The position numbers and the translations under genes are program-made. Below are positions 9,032-18,654 of a DNA stretch of 64,000 bases, in pieces. The notes beneath the pieces were generated by a model that saw only the letters and a program-made list of their open reading frames with translations, was not told the DNA's origin and made no database searches. The number at the start of each line of letters is the position of its first letter. Within the stretch, counting starts at the first letter, position 1. The stretch comes from CF-46 sp963760735 (GTDB lineage: Bacteria; Chloroflexota; Limnocylindria; Limnocylindrales; CSP1-4), in the NCBI GenBank assembly GCA_963760735.1, contig CAVXEB010000004.1, positions 2,035,828 to 2,099,827 on the forward strand, given 5' to 3'.

Positions 9032-9178
9032 ATGGAAGAGGGCCGACGTTGGGTCGTCGCCGTCATCGTCGTCGTCTCAATCATCGCGTTGGTTGTCTTC
9101 GCACGCGGCGGCGCAGAGCGGGGGAATCCGGATGCGTCGCCGGCTCCCGCGGCGATGACCTTCCGTCTCGCGGCCTGA
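9032..9178 (+). CDS. 48-residue single-TM peptide in the arc operon
   Basis: A short reading frame with a strong purine-rich ribosome site (GAGGAGGTGGAGG at 9017-9029) just after arcA. It encodes a charged start (MEEGRRW), one hydrophobic helix (residues 7-23, VVAVIVVVSIIALVVFA) and a short Pro/Ala-rich tail. It lies between arcA and the NhaC-type antiporter in an otherwise gap-free operon. I do not recognise the family. Inference: a small membrane regulator or accessory of one of the two transporters that follow. Confidence 0.6.
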   Translation: MEEGRRWVVAVIVVVSIIALVVFARGGAERGNPDASPAPAAMTFRLAA

Positions 9179-9188
9179 TGGCCGTCCC

Positions 9189-10712
9189 GTGACCGACGAG
9201 CGGGAGCCGCGCGCCCCGTCACTCCTCGACGCCCTCATCCCGGTCGTCGCGCTCATCGTCCTCATCGGGACGACCGTCGTCCTCTTCGGGACGGCCGCGA
9301 CCGGTGGCCCTCTCCAAGTGGCCCTGCTGCTGAGCGCCGTCGTCGCCGGTCTCGTCGCGCTGAAGAACGGCCACTCTGCGGCCCGCGTCCGCGACGCCGC
9401 GATCGGCGGAATCAGCTCGGCGCTCGGTGCCGTCTTCATCCTGCTGGCCGTCGGCTCGTTGATCGGCACCTGGAACATGGCCGGCACGATCCCGACGATC
9501 GTCTCGTACGGCGTCGGCATCCTGAGCGAGACCTGGTTCTACCCGGCCACGGTCGTCGTCTGCGGCCTCACCGGGCTCGCGATCGGCAGCTCGTGGACGA
9601 CGGCCGCGACCCTCGGCGTGGCGTTCATCGCCCTGGCCCCGCTCGTCGGGGCGTCGCCGGAGATCACGGCCGGAGCCGTGATCTCCGGCTCGTACTTCGG
9701 CGACAAGCTGAGCCCGGTGTCGGAGACGACGGTCCTGACCCCATCGATGGTCGGCGGCGTCACGACGAACCAGCACATCGGGGCGATGATCTGGACATCC
9801 GGCCCGGCGATCGCGATCGCCCTGGCGATCTTCGCGGCCATCGGCCTGACGTCGGCGGCGTCGGGCCCCGGCTTCGACCCGGCCCAGGCGCAGGCCGCGC
9901 TGGCCTCGGAGTTCTGGATCTCGCCCATCAACCTGGTGCCGATGGTTCTTCTGATCGTCCTGTCCGTGCGACGGGCGCCGCCGTTCCTGTCGATCTTCCT
10001 GAGCGCGCTGTTCGCCGGCGTGCTGGCCATCTTCACCCAGACGGCGGTCGTGACGGCGTTCGTCGATCGCCCCGGCGCCGGTCCGCTCGAGGTCGCGATC
10101 GTCGGCATCTACTCGGCGATGGCCAACGGGTTCGAGCTGAACACGGGTAACGCGACGATGGACGCCCTGTTCTCGCGGGGCGGGATGTCGTCGATGCTCT
10201 ACACGATCTGGCTCGTGCTCGGCGCCCTCAGCTTCGCGTCGATCATGGAGGACGCCGGCTTCCTCGAGCGCCTGATCCGACCCGTGCTCGCCCGGGCGAA
10301 GACGACGGGGCGCCTGATCGCCTCGGTCATCGGCACCTCGATCGGGTTGAACATCATCGCCGGCGACCAGTACGTCGCGATCGTCATGCCGAGCCGGATC
10401 TTCCGGCTGGAGTTCGCCAAGCGCGGGATCGCGCCGCGGATGCTGTCGCGGGCGGTCGAGGACGCGGGCACCGTGACCTCGCCCCTCGTGCCGTGGAACA
10501 GCTGCGGCGCCTACATGGCGGGCGTCCTGGGCGTCGCGACGATCAGCTACCTGCCCTACTGCTTCTTCAACATCGCAAGCCCCATCATCTCGCTCATCTA
10601 CGGCCTGACCGGGTTCCGCATCGAGCACATCACGCCGTCGGCCGGCGAGCCCGCTCCCATCGAGCAGCTGACCGGCGTGGCGGCCCAACCGCAGCAGGAG
10701 GGAACCGCATGA
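9189..10712 (+). CDS. NhaC-family Na+/H+ antiporter-type transporter
   Basis: A 507-residue polytopic membrane protein with about eleven hydrophobic segments and the NhaC-family signatures SSWTTAATLGVAFIAL, GSYFGDKLSPVSETTVL and, in the second half, GLNIIAGDQYVAIVMPSR and EDAGTVTSPLVPWNSCGAY. The family includes Na+/H+ and Na+/organic-anion exchangers. Its place behind arcBCA suggests it handles pH or arginine/ornithine exchange in that pathway (inference). The start is GTG 9189, eleven bases after the small membrane peptide. The stop overlaps the next start (ATGA). Confidence 0.88.
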   Translation: MTDEREPRAPSLLDALIPVVALIVLIGTTVVLFGTAATGGPLQVALLLSAVVAGLVALKNGHSAARVRDAAIGGISSALGAVFILLAVGSLIGTWNMAGTIPTIVSYGVGILSETWFYPATVVVCGLTGLAIGSSWTTAATLGVAFIALAPLVGASPEITAGAVISGSYFGDKLSPVSETTVLTPSMVGGVTTNQHIGAMIWTSGPAIAIALAIFAAIGLTSAASGPGFDPAQAQAALASEFWISPINLVPMVLLIVLSVRRAPPFLSIFLSALFAGVLAIFTQTAVVTAFVDRPGAGPLEVAIVGIYSAMANGFELNTGNATMDALFSRGGMSSMLYTIWLVLGALSFASIMEDAGFLERLIRPVLARAKTTGRLIASVIGTSIGLNIIAGDQYVAIVMPSRIFRLEFAKRGIAPRMLSRAVEDAGTVTSPLVPWNSCGAYMAGVLGVATISYLPYCFFNIASPIISLIYGLTGFRIEHITPSAGEPAPIEQLTGVAAQPQQEGTA

Positions 10713-12202
10713 CCGCAGCGGCGAGCGAGGCTCCGAAGCGTCGTGGGTTCTCCCTCCCGTCGGCGTACACGATCCTGTTCGTCCTCATCGTCATCACCGC
10801 GTTCGCGACCTGGATCATCCCGGCCGGCACGTACGACCTCAACGCTGACGGCGAGCCGATCCCGGGCACCTACCGGCAGGTCGAATCGAACCCGCAGCGG
10901 ATCGTCGTCGACTCGCTGATGGCGCCGATCAACGGGCTCTACGGCATCGAGAGCGCCGAGGACGGCAGCATCAGCGTCTGGAACTCCGGCGAGCTCTTCG
11001 GCGCGATCGACGTCGCGCTGTTCATCCTCGTGATCGGCGGCTTCCTCGGGATCACGATGAAGACAGGCGCGATCCAGGGCGGGATCGGCCGGATCGTCCG
11101 CCGACTCAAGGGCCGCGAGCGACTGATGATCCCGATCCTGATGATCGTCTTCGCCCTGGGCGGGACGACGTTCGGGATGGCCGAGGAAAGCCTCGCCTTC
11201 TACGCCCTGATCATCACCGTGATGCTCGCGGCCGGCTACGACGCGCTCGTCGGCGCGTCGATCCTCCTGCTCGGCTGCGGCATCGGCGTGCTCGGCTCGA
11301 CGATCAACCCGTTCGCGACCGGAATCGCGTCCGGCATGGCCGGCGTGTCAATCGATGCCGGGCTCATCGGCCGGATCGTCATCCTCGTCGTCGGCACGGC
11401 GATCGGGATCGTGTTCGTCCTTCGCTACGCGGACCGGATCAAGAAGGATCCATCCGCCTCGCTCGTCGCGAACTCGTGGCGTGACGAGGCGGCTGCGGCC
11501 GCGGCGGACACCGGCGACGCCGCGGCGACCGACCTGACCGGCGCCCAGCGCGGTGTCCTGGCCCTATTCTTCCTCGCGTTCGCGGTGATGATCTACGGCG
11601 TCATCCCCTGGGCCGACCTCGGGATCGGGCTGCCGACGCTGTGGTGGTGGTTCCCGGAGATGACCGCGTCGTTCCTCCTCTTCGCGATCCTCATCGGGCT
11701 CGTCGCGCGAATGAGCGAGGCGGGCTTCACGTCGTCGTTCGTCGACGGCGCCCGGGATCTCCTCGGCGTCGCGCTGATCATCGGGATCGCCCGGGGCATC
11801 ACCGTGATCATGAACAACGGCCAGATCACCGACACGGTCCTGAACGCCGCGGAGCAGGTGGTCGCCGACCTCGGCGGCGTGGCCTTCATCAGCCTGATGT
11901 ACGTGCTGTTCCTGCCGCTCTCGTTCCTCATCCCGTCGTCGTCCGGGCTGGCCACTGTGGCGATGCCGATCATGGCTCCGCTGGCGAGCTTCGCCGACGT
12001 CCCGGCGCAGCTCGTCGTCACCGCCTTCCAGAGCGCGAACGGGCTCGTCAACCTGGTCACGCCGACCTCTGCGGTCGTCATGGGCGGGCTGGCGATCGCG
12101 CGGGTGCCGTACGGCACCTGGATCAAGTTCGTCTTGCCAGTCCTTGCCCTGCTCGCGATCCTGTCGGTGGTCGTGCTGTCGGTGGCGACCCTGATTCAAT
12201 GA
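10709..12202 (+). CDS. YfcC/ArcD-like carrier (DcuC superfamily), likely arginine/ornithine exchanger
   Basis: A 497-residue inner-membrane carrier with about twelve hydrophobic segments. It has the YfcC-type N-terminus (SAYTILFVLIVITAFATWIIPAG), GGTTFGMAEESLAFY, LGSTINPFATGIASGMAG, and the C-terminal substrate-site pair IPSSSGLATVAMPIMAP and NLVTPTSAVVMGGLA. Members of this family found with arc genes in other bacteria are annotated as ArcD arginine/ornithine antiporters; that role is inferred from position. The ATG at 10709 overlaps the NhaC stop, with AGGAGGG upstream, so the two transporters are coupled. Confidence 0.88.
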   Translation: MTAAASEAPKRRGFSLPSAYTILFVLIVITAFATWIIPAGTYDLNADGEPIPGTYRQVESNPQRIVVDSLMAPINGLYGIESAEDGSISVWNSGELFGAIDVALFILVIGGFLGITMKTGAIQGGIGRIVRRLKGRERLMIPILMIVFALGGTTFGMAEESLAFYALIITVMLAAGYDALVGASILLLGCGIGVLGSTINPFATGIASGMAGVSIDAGLIGRIVILVVGTAIGIVFVLRYADRIKKDPSASLVANSWRDEAAAAAADTGDAAATDLTGAQRGVLALFFLAFAVMIYGVIPWADLGIGLPTLWWWFPEMTASFLLFAILIGLVARMSEAGFTSSFVDGARDLLGVALIIGIARGITVIMNNGQITDTVLNAAEQVVADLGGVAFISLMYVLFLPLSFLIPSSSGLATVAMPIMAPLASFADVPAQLVVTAFQSANGLVNLVTPTSAVVMGGLAIARVPYGTWIKFVLPVLALLAILSVVVLSVATLIQ

Positions 12203-12266
12203 CCTCGTTCACGTCGATTCCATCCGAGCTGATCACGTCACCCCTGCGAGTGCCCCGGAGGCAAGC

Positions 12267-15017
12267 ATGACGGACATCGCACCCAGCCCGACCGAGACGA
12301 GCTGGCACGCGCTCACGACGGACGCCGCCCTGAAGGGCCAGGACGTCACCATAGAACGAGGCCTGACGGCCGCCGAGGCCGAGTCGCGCCGGACGAAGTT
12401 CGGGCCGAACAAGTTCGCCGAGGCCGCCAAGGAGCCTCGCTGGCAGGCGTTCGTCCGCCAGTACAAGGACCCGATGCAGATCGTCCTGCTGGCCGCCGGC
12501 ATCCTGAGCCTCTTCATCCCGAACCAGGTCGCCACGGGCGTCGTCCTGATCGCCCTGACCCTGCTGAACGCGGCGATGGGGCTCAGCCAGGAAGGCAAGG
12601 CGTCGGCGAGCGTCGCCGCCCTCCAGAAGATGATGATCGTCAAGGCGAAGGTCCGGCGGGACGGATCCCTGGCCGAGCTCGCGATGGAGGACCTCGTCCC
12701 GGGTGACATCGTCAACATCGAGGCGGGCGACCTCGTCCCGGCCGACGGCCGCGTCCTGACGGCGGCGACGCTCGAAATCGACGAATCGGCGCTGACCGGC
12801 GAGAGCCTGCCCGTCCCGAAGCAGACCGATCCGGTCGCCGCGGACGCCGCGCTCGGCGATCGGGTCGACCTCGCGTTCATGAACACCCAGGTCACCCGCG
12901 GAGCAGGCACGATGCTCGTGACGAGCACGGGCATGTCGACCGAGGTCGGGCACATCAGCGGCATGCTCCAGGTGACGAAGGACGAGATCACCCCGCTGAC
13001 CCGCCAGCTGAACTCGCTGACCAACCAGATTCTCGTCATCGCCGGCCTTGCCCTGCTGGCCTCGATCGCGATCGGGCTGTACCGTGGCACGCACTTCGAC
13101 ACGCTGTTCCTGACGGCGATCGCGTTCTCGGTCTCGGCGATCCCGACCGGCCTGCCGGCGGTCGTCACCGCCGTGCTCTCGGCGGGGACGCAGAAGCTCG
13201 CCGCCGCCGGTGCGATCGTGAAGCGCCTCCGCTCCGTGGAGACGCTCGGCTCGACGTCGGCGATCAACTCGGACAAGACCGGGACGCTCACCCTCAACCA
13301 GATGACCGCCGTCCAGATGGCAATCGTCGGGCATCGCTACGCGATCTCGGGCGAGGGCTACTCGACGACCGGTCAGATCAGCCACGTCGGCGGTCAGGCC
13401 GACGTTTCGCTCGACGATCTGCTCCTGCCGATGGCCCTCTGCGCCGACGCCGAGATCCGCGACGGCGGCCTCGTCGGCGACCCGACCGAGGGCGCGCTCG
13501 TCGTCCTGGCGGCGAAGGGTGGGGTCGATCCGACCCTGACTCGCGAACAGTATCCGCGCGTCGCCACCCTCCCGTTCGACGCCGCCTACAAGTTCATGGC
13601 GACATTCCACCGGCTCAAGAACCGCGAGGGCCGCGACGTCATCCGTGCCTTCGTGAAGGGTGCCCCGGACCAGCTCCTCGCCCGGGCGGGCTCGGCCCAG
13701 GGTCCGGACGGGAAGAGCTATCCGATCGACGAAGTCCGGGCACCGTACCTCGCGGAGAACGACCGCCTCGGTGCCCAGGGCCTCCGGGTCCTGGCAACCG
13801 CCCAGCGCGACTTCGATCCCGCGACCTTCGACCCGAATGCCGACCTGCTGCCGCTCGTCACCGATCTGGAGCTCCTGGCGCTCGTGGGCATCGTCGACCC
13901 GCCGCGCGCCGAGGCCCGCGACGCGATCGCCCGGGCCAAGGCCGCCGGCATCAAGGTCCGGATGATCACCGGCGACCATGCGATCACCGCCGAGGCGATC
14001 GCCCGCCAGCTCGGGATCGAGGGCCGGGCGATCACCGGCGCCGAGTTCTCGGCGATGCCCGACGACGTGGTCGACCGCGCCATCGACGACATCGGCGTCA
14101 TCGCCCGCGTCGCCCCCGAGGACAAGGTCCACCTCGTCGAAATTCTTCGTCGCAAGGGCAACATCGTGGCGATGACCGGCGACGGGGTGAACGACGCGCC
14201 GGCCCTGAAGAGCGCCGACATCGGGGTCGCGATGGGCATCACCGGAACGGAGGTCTCCAAGGAGGCCGCGGTGATGATCCTCACCGATGACAACTTCGCC
14301 ACGATCGTGAAGGCGGTCGAGCTGGGGCGCGCCCTCTACGACAACCTGCTGCGCTACATCCGCTTCCAGATGACCTGCCTGTTCGGGTTCATCGGGACGT
14401 TCCTCGGTGCCAGCATCTTCAACATCCTGAGCGGCGTGCCGTTCCTGCCGCTCCAGACGCTGTGGATCAACTTCACGGTCGACATCTTCCAGGCGATCGG
14501 GCTCGGCTACGGCAAGCCCCGCGAAGGCCTCATGGAGGAGAAGCCTCGGCCGAAGGACCAGGTGATCCTGCCTCGGCCGCTGTTCCTCTGGCTCGTCGTC
14601 GTCGGCCTCTGGATGGCGGTCGGCACGCTGGGCGTCATCGTCTGGGCCGGCAACGCGTACGACGAGGCCGTCGCCCACACGATGGGCCTCGTGACGTTCT
14701 CCCTCTTCCATCTCTTCTATTCGATCGAGACGGCGAACGCGGAACGAACCGTGTTCAGCTCCGAGCTCCTCGAGAACCCGATCCTGCTGCGGACCTCGCT
14801 GATCTCCGTCGCGACGATCTTCCTCGCGACGGCGTTCGGCCCCCTCCAGAAGGTCCTCGACACCGTCGAGCTGAGCCCCGGCCTGTGGGCCGTCTGCCTC
14901 GTGGTGGCGGCCACGGTCATCGTCGTCGAGGAGGTCCGGAAGCTGATCCGGCGGCGGAGCACTCGGGTCGTCGAGCCGGCGGTTGGGCAGCCGGCCCTGA
15001 CGGGCCAGCCTTCGTGA
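12267..15017 (+). CDS. P2-type cation ATPase with atypical ion-site motifs
   Basis: A 916-residue P-type ATPase with N-terminal cation ATPase domain, actuator TGES (DESALTGESLPVPK), phosphorylation motif DKTGTLT with Asp336, KGAPDQLL nucleotide-domain motif, hinge TGDGVNDAPALK from residue 637, and ten predicted helices. M4 reads IPTGLPAV: Thr294 replaces the Glu of the usual PEGLPA that binds Ca2+ in SERCA-like pumps. M6 reads WINFTVDIFQA rather than the usual N-L-x-T-D-x-x-P-A. The transported ion is therefore uncertain, and plain Ca2+ transport is doubtful. The ATG at 12267 has GGAGG six bases upstream. It starts 64 bases after the arc operon and may share its message. Confidence 0.92.
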   Translation: MTDIAPSPTETSWHALTTDAALKGQDVTIERGLTAAEAESRRTKFGPNKFAEAAKEPRWQAFVRQYKDPMQIVLLAAGILSLFIPNQVATGVVLIALTLLNAAMGLSQEGKASASVAALQKMMIVKAKVRRDGSLAELAMEDLVPGDIVNIEAGDLVPADGRVLTAATLEIDESALTGESLPVPKQTDPVAADAALGDRVDLAFMNTQVTRGAGTMLVTSTGMSTEVGHISGMLQVTKDEITPLTRQLNSLTNQILVIAGLALLASIAIGLYRGTHFDTLFLTAIAFSVSAIPTGLPAVVTAVLSAGTQKLAAAGAIVKRLRSVETLGSTSAINSDKTGTLTLNQMTAVQMAIVGHRYAISGEGYSTTGQISHVGGQADVSLDDLLLPMALCADAEIRDGGLVGDPTEGALVVLAAKGGVDPTLTREQYPRVATLPFDAAYKFMATFHRLKNREGRDVIRAFVKGAPDQLLARAGSAQGPDGKSYPIDEVRAPYLAENDRLGAQGLRVLATAQRDFDPATFDPNADLLPLVTDLELLALVGIVDPPRAEARDAIARAKAAGIKVRMITGDHAITAEAIARQLGIEGRAITGAEFSAMPDDVVDRAIDDIGVIARVAPEDKVHLVEILRRKGNIVAMTGDGVNDAPALKSADIGVAMGITGTEVSKEAAVMILTDDNFATIVKAVELGRALYDNLLRYIRFQMTCLFGFIGTFLGASIFNILSGVPFLPLQTLWINFTVDIFQAIGLGYGKPREGLMEEKPRPKDQVILPRPLFLWLVVVGLWMAVGTLGVIVWAGNAYDEAVAHTMGLVTFSLFHLFYSIETANAERTVFSSELLENPILLRTSLISVATIFLATAFGPLQKVLDTVELSPGLWAVCLVVAATVIVVEEVRKLIRRRSTRVVEPAVGQPALTGQPS

Positions 15018-15036
15018 CCGACCCGTCCACGCGCCG

Positions 15037-15552
15037 GTGACGGAGACCGCTCCCGTCGAGGCGCCCGCCCGCTCGCGGGTGAGCGTCAAGGAGGACCGGG
15101 ACTACTCACCGGCGGTCTACGGGTCGCTTCTCGTGACGACGTTGCTCGTCGTCCAATGGCGCGACGACGGCGTCCCGGAGCTCATCGCCTTCACGCTCAT
15201 CTCGTCGGTGGCCGTCTTCTGGCTGATGCACGTCTGGTCGGAGGTGGTCAACCACCGCCTCCACGGCCCGATCGCCTCGGCGGAAGCCGTCGCGATCGCC
15301 CGGCACGAAGCCTCGATCCTCGCCGCGGCCGCGGTGCCCGCAGCGGTCCTCGTCGGAGCCCAGTTCCTCGGCGTGGACGTCACCACCACCATCGGCCTCG
15401 GACTGGTCGTCAGCATCGGCCAGCTGTTCGTGTGGGGCCTCGTTGTCGGGTTCGCGGTCCATAGCAGCCCGGTGGTCGCGTTCGGGATCGCCCTCGTCGA
15501 CTGCAGCCTCGGGATCCTGATCGTCGGGCTGAAGGTTCTGATCCTGCACTGA
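15037..15552 (+). CDS. Small four-helix membrane protein between two P-type ATPases
   Basis: A 171-residue protein with a short charged N-terminus and about four hydrophobic segments (roughly residues 28-45, 50-65, 92-112 and 117-168 as a pair). HVWSEVVNHRL and ARHEASILAAAAVP are the distinctive polar stretches between them. I do not recognise a characterised family. The start is GTG 15037, nineteen bases after the upstream ATPase stop, so it is likely co-transcribed. Its position suggests an accessory or stress membrane protein, but no motif supports a specific role. Confidence 0.75.
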   Translation: MTETAPVEAPARSRVSVKEDRDYSPAVYGSLLVTTLLVVQWRDDGVPELIAFTLISSVAVFWLMHVWSEVVNHRLHGPIASAEAVAIARHEASILAAAAVPAAVLVGAQFLGVDVTTTIGLGLVVSIGQLFVWGLVVGFAVHSSPVVAFGIALVDCSLGILIVGLKVLILH

Positions 15553-15780
15553 GGCGCCAATGCGTGCGCCGCGTCGCGAACGAGGGTCGCTGAGCGCGAC
15601 GAACGCATACGATCCAACGCCCAAGGTCTCGCTTTCGCGCGGCTGCCGATCGCGCGTGATAGAACGATCACCGTGGTGACGTTCGTCGATCCAGGCTTCC
15701 AGCGCCGGAGATCCGGCTCGACGACCTCGAGCGTGGCTCGCGTCCGATGAGGCCGCGAATGGTGCAGTGGATCGGTTCCG

Positions 15781-18651
15781 ATGGTGGCCGGCCGGCCGTC
15801 TGAGCGCCCCGTCGAGCCACCGGGTCAGGCGAGCACGCCGCCCAGCGGCCCGCCTGACGACCCATCGGTTCGGCCTGCGGCCGAGGTCGCGCGGAACCTG
15901 GACGTCGACCCCGAGCTGGGCCTCTCGTCGGCGACGGCTGCCGAGAGGCTGGTGCGCATCGGCCCGAACCGGCTCGAGGCCGAGCGCCCCGTGCCCGGCT
16001 GGCGCAAGTTCGCCGCTCAGTTCGCCGACCCGCTCATATACCTGCTCTTCGTCGCGATTGCCGTCTCGATCGTCGCCTGGGCGATCGAGGGGGCGGCGGG
16101 GCTCCCGGTCGAGGCGATCGTGATCGGCGCGATCGTCCTCGCCAACGGGGTGCTGGGCTTCGTGCAGGAGCGCCAAGCCGAGCAGGCAGTGGCGGCCCTC
16201 CAACGCCTCGCGGCCCCGACGGCGCGCGTGGTCCGCGACGGAGCGGAGCGCTCGATCGCCGCCGACGAGGTCGTTCCGGGTGACCTCCTGCTCATCGCCG
16301 AGGGCGACGCCGTCAGCGCCGATGGGCGTCTTCTCGACGCCGCGTCCCTCACGCTCGCCGAGGCCGCCCTGACCGGCGAAAGCGAGCCAGTCCTGAAGGA
16401 CCCGGAGCCGCTCACCGAGACAGTGCCCGTGGGAGATCGACTGGACATGATCTTCAGCGGAACGGCGGTGACGCGCGGGCACGGCCGGGCCATCGTCACG
16501 GCGACGGGCATGGCGACCGAGATGGGGCGGATCGCAGGGCTGTTGAGCGAGACCAAGGAGGAGCGCACCCCGCTCCAGGCGGAGGTCGACCTCATTGGCC
16601 GCACGCTCGGCATCGCCGTCGTCGCCATTGCCGCGATCGTCATTGGTGCGGTCCTGCTGACTTCCGAGGTGACGAGCATCGCGGATGTCGTCGACGTCCT
16701 CCTGCTGGGCGTTTCGTTGGCCGTCGCCGCCGTGCCCGAGGGTCTGCCGGCCATCCTGACCGTCGTCCTGGCGCTGGGGGTGCAGCGAATGGCACGCGAG
16801 AAGGCGATCGTCAAGAAGCTCTCCTCGGTGGAGACCCTTGGATCCACATCGGTGATCGGCACCGACAAGACCGGAACGCTGACGCGCAACGAGATGACGA
16901 TCCAGCGCATCGTGACGCGCTCGGGCGAAGTCGAGATCTCGGGCATCGGCTACCGGCCCGAGGGCGAGGTGACTGCTGCCGGCCGGCCCCTCGAGCGCGG
17001 CCGCCTGCGCACCGAGGTCCTCGCCGTGCTCGGAGCCGGGAGCCTCGCGAACGACGCGCTCCTGACCGAGGAGGACGGCGACTGGACGATCCGTGGCGAT
17101 CCGACCGAGGTCGCCTTCCTCGTCGCCGAGCGCAAGCTCGGCACCTCGGACAGACGAGCGGCCCGCTTCACGCGGCGCGGCGAGATCCCGTTCAGCTCCG
17201 AGCGCAAGCTGATGAGCACGATTGAGGCCGACGCGGCGCACGAAGGCAAGCTCGTGGTGATGACGAAGGGTGCGCCCGACATGCTGCTTGCCCGCTGCGA
17301 CCGCGAGCGGCTTGGCAACCGCGAGGAGGCGCTCACCGAAGCCCGGCGGGCCGAAGTGCTGGCCGATGTCGACCGGCTTGCCGACCTGGCGCTGCGAACG
17401 TTGGGTGTTGCCTACCGGCCTCTCGGCAATGCCGGTCCGGCGCAGGCCGACGAGTCGCTCGAGCGGGGGCTCGTCTTCGCCGGCGTTGTCGGCATGATCG
17501 ACCCCCCGCGGCCCGAGGCCAGGGCGGCCGTCGCAGAGGCGAAGCGAGCTGGCGTGCGAGTCGTGATGATCACCGGTGATCACGTCCGCACCGCCGGTCG
17601 CATTGCCGTGGATCTCGGCATCGGCGATGTGCCCGCGTCGGGCCAGGTCAAGGTCCTGACCGGGCCGCAGCTCGATGCACTCGACGACACCGCGCTCGCC
17701 GAGGCGGCTCGATCGACATCGGTCTTCGCCCGCGTGTCGCCCGAGCACAAGCTCCGGATCGTCGATGCCCTGCAGGCCAGTGACCAGATCGTGGCGATGA
17801 CGGGCGACGGCGTGAACGACGCGCCGGCGCTGCGGTCCGCGGACATCGGCGTCGCGATGGGGATCACCGGCACGGACGTCAGCAAGGAGGCGGCGAACAT
17901 GATCCTTGCGGACGACAATTTCGCCACGATCGTGGCCGCAATCCGCGAGGGCCGAGGGATCTTCGCGAACATCCGCAAGTTTCTCCGTTACCTGCTCTCG
18001 TCCAACGCCGGCGAGGTCCTCACGGTGTTCCTCGGCGTGATCGGCGCGGGGATCATCGGGCTCAAGCCGGCCGAGGGCTTGACGGCGCCCCTCCTCGCCA
18101 CCCAGATCCTGTGGATCAACCTCCTCACCGATTCGGCACCGGCGCTCGCGCTCGCCTTCGAACCGCCTCCGGAAGATGTGATGCGTCGGCCGCCACGCCG
18201 GCTCACCGACCGGGTGATCGACAGGCGGATGCAGGTCGACGTGGTCTACATCGGGCTGGTCATGGCCGTCGCGACGCTGCTGACGATCGATCTCGGCCTG
18301 CCGGGTGGCCTCATCCCGGGGTCCGGGACACTGGACGAGGCGCGGACGATGGGCTTCACCGTCCTCGTCGTCGCGCAGCTGTTCAACACCTTCAATTCGC
18401 GGTCGTCGTGGCGCTCCGCGTTCCATGCGCCGTTCACGAACGTGCGGCTCTACGGCGCGATCGCCCTGTCGCTCGCGCTCCAGGTGCTCGTGGTGCACCT
18501 CCCCCTCCTGAACGAGGCCTTCGTGACCGTTCCGCTCTCCGCGGGTGAGTGGCTGCTTTGTGGCGTCATCGCGAGCAGCGTTCTGTGGGCGGCTGAGCTG
18601 CGGAAGCTCATTACGCGAACGGCGGCGGGGCGGTCGCTCCCAGTCCGATGA
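15781..18651 (+). CDS. P2-type Ca2+/cation-transporting ATPase
   Basis: A 956-residue SERCA/PMR1-like pump. Compared with its neighbour it keeps the canonical ion-site motifs: VPEGLPAIL in M4 with Glu320, and INLLTDSAPALALAFEP in M6. Also visible are the actuator ALTGESEPV, Asp362 in DKTGTLT, MTKGAPDMLL, and TGDGVNDAPALR from residue 674. It should export or sequester Ca2+ or a similar divalent ion using ATP. The ATG at 15781 gives a Pro-rich N-terminal extension of about 30 residues before the first family-like segment (EVARNLDVDPELGLS), so a later start is possible. The two pumps are only moderately alike, so this is not a recent duplication. Confidence 0.93.
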   Translation: MVAGRPSERPVEPPGQASTPPSGPPDDPSVRPAAEVARNLDVDPELGLSSATAAERLVRIGPNRLEAERPVPGWRKFAAQFADPLIYLLFVAIAVSIVAWAIEGAAGLPVEAIVIGAIVLANGVLGFVQERQAEQAVAALQRLAAPTARVVRDGAERSIAADEVVPGDLLLIAEGDAVSADGRLLDAASLTLAEAALTGESEPVLKDPEPLTETVPVGDRLDMIFSGTAVTRGHGRAIVTATGMATEMGRIAGLLSETKEERTPLQAEVDLIGRTLGIAVVAIAAIVIGAVLLTSEVTSIADVVDVLLLGVSLAVAAVPEGLPAILTVVLALGVQRMAREKAIVKKLSSVETLGSTSVIGTDKTGTLTRNEMTIQRIVTRSGEVEISGIGYRPEGEVTAAGRPLERGRLRTEVLAVLGAGSLANDALLTEEDGDWTIRGDPTEVAFLVAERKLGTSDRRAARFTRRGEIPFSSERKLMSTIEADAAHEGKLVVMTKGAPDMLLARCDRERLGNREEALTEARRAEVLADVDRLADLALRTLGVAYRPLGNAGPAQADESLERGLVFAGVVGMIDPPRPEARAAVAEAKRAGVRVVMITGDHVRTAGRIAVDLGIGDVPASGQVKVLTGPQLDALDDTALAEAARSTSVFARVSPEHKLRIVDALQASDQIVAMTGDGVNDAPALRSADIGVAMGITGTDVSKEAANMILADDNFATIVAAIREGRGIFANIRKFLRYLLSSNAGEVLTVFLGVIGAGIIGLKPAEGLTAPLLATQILWINLLTDSAPALALAFEPPPEDVMRRPPRRLTDRVIDRRMQVDVVYIGLVMAVATLLTIDLGLPGGLIPGSGTLDEARTMGFTVLVVAQLFNTFNSRSSWRSAFHAPFTNVRLYGAIALSLALQVLVVHLPLLNEAFVTVPLSAGEWLLCGVIASSVLWAAELRKLITRTAAGRSLPVR

Positions 18652-18654
18652 ACA

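Noticed and set aside
12123..15089. A 988-codon open frame antisense to the first P-type ATPase
   Set aside because: Arg/Asp/Gly-rich shadow of a strongly conserved sense gene; high GC keeps antisense frames open.
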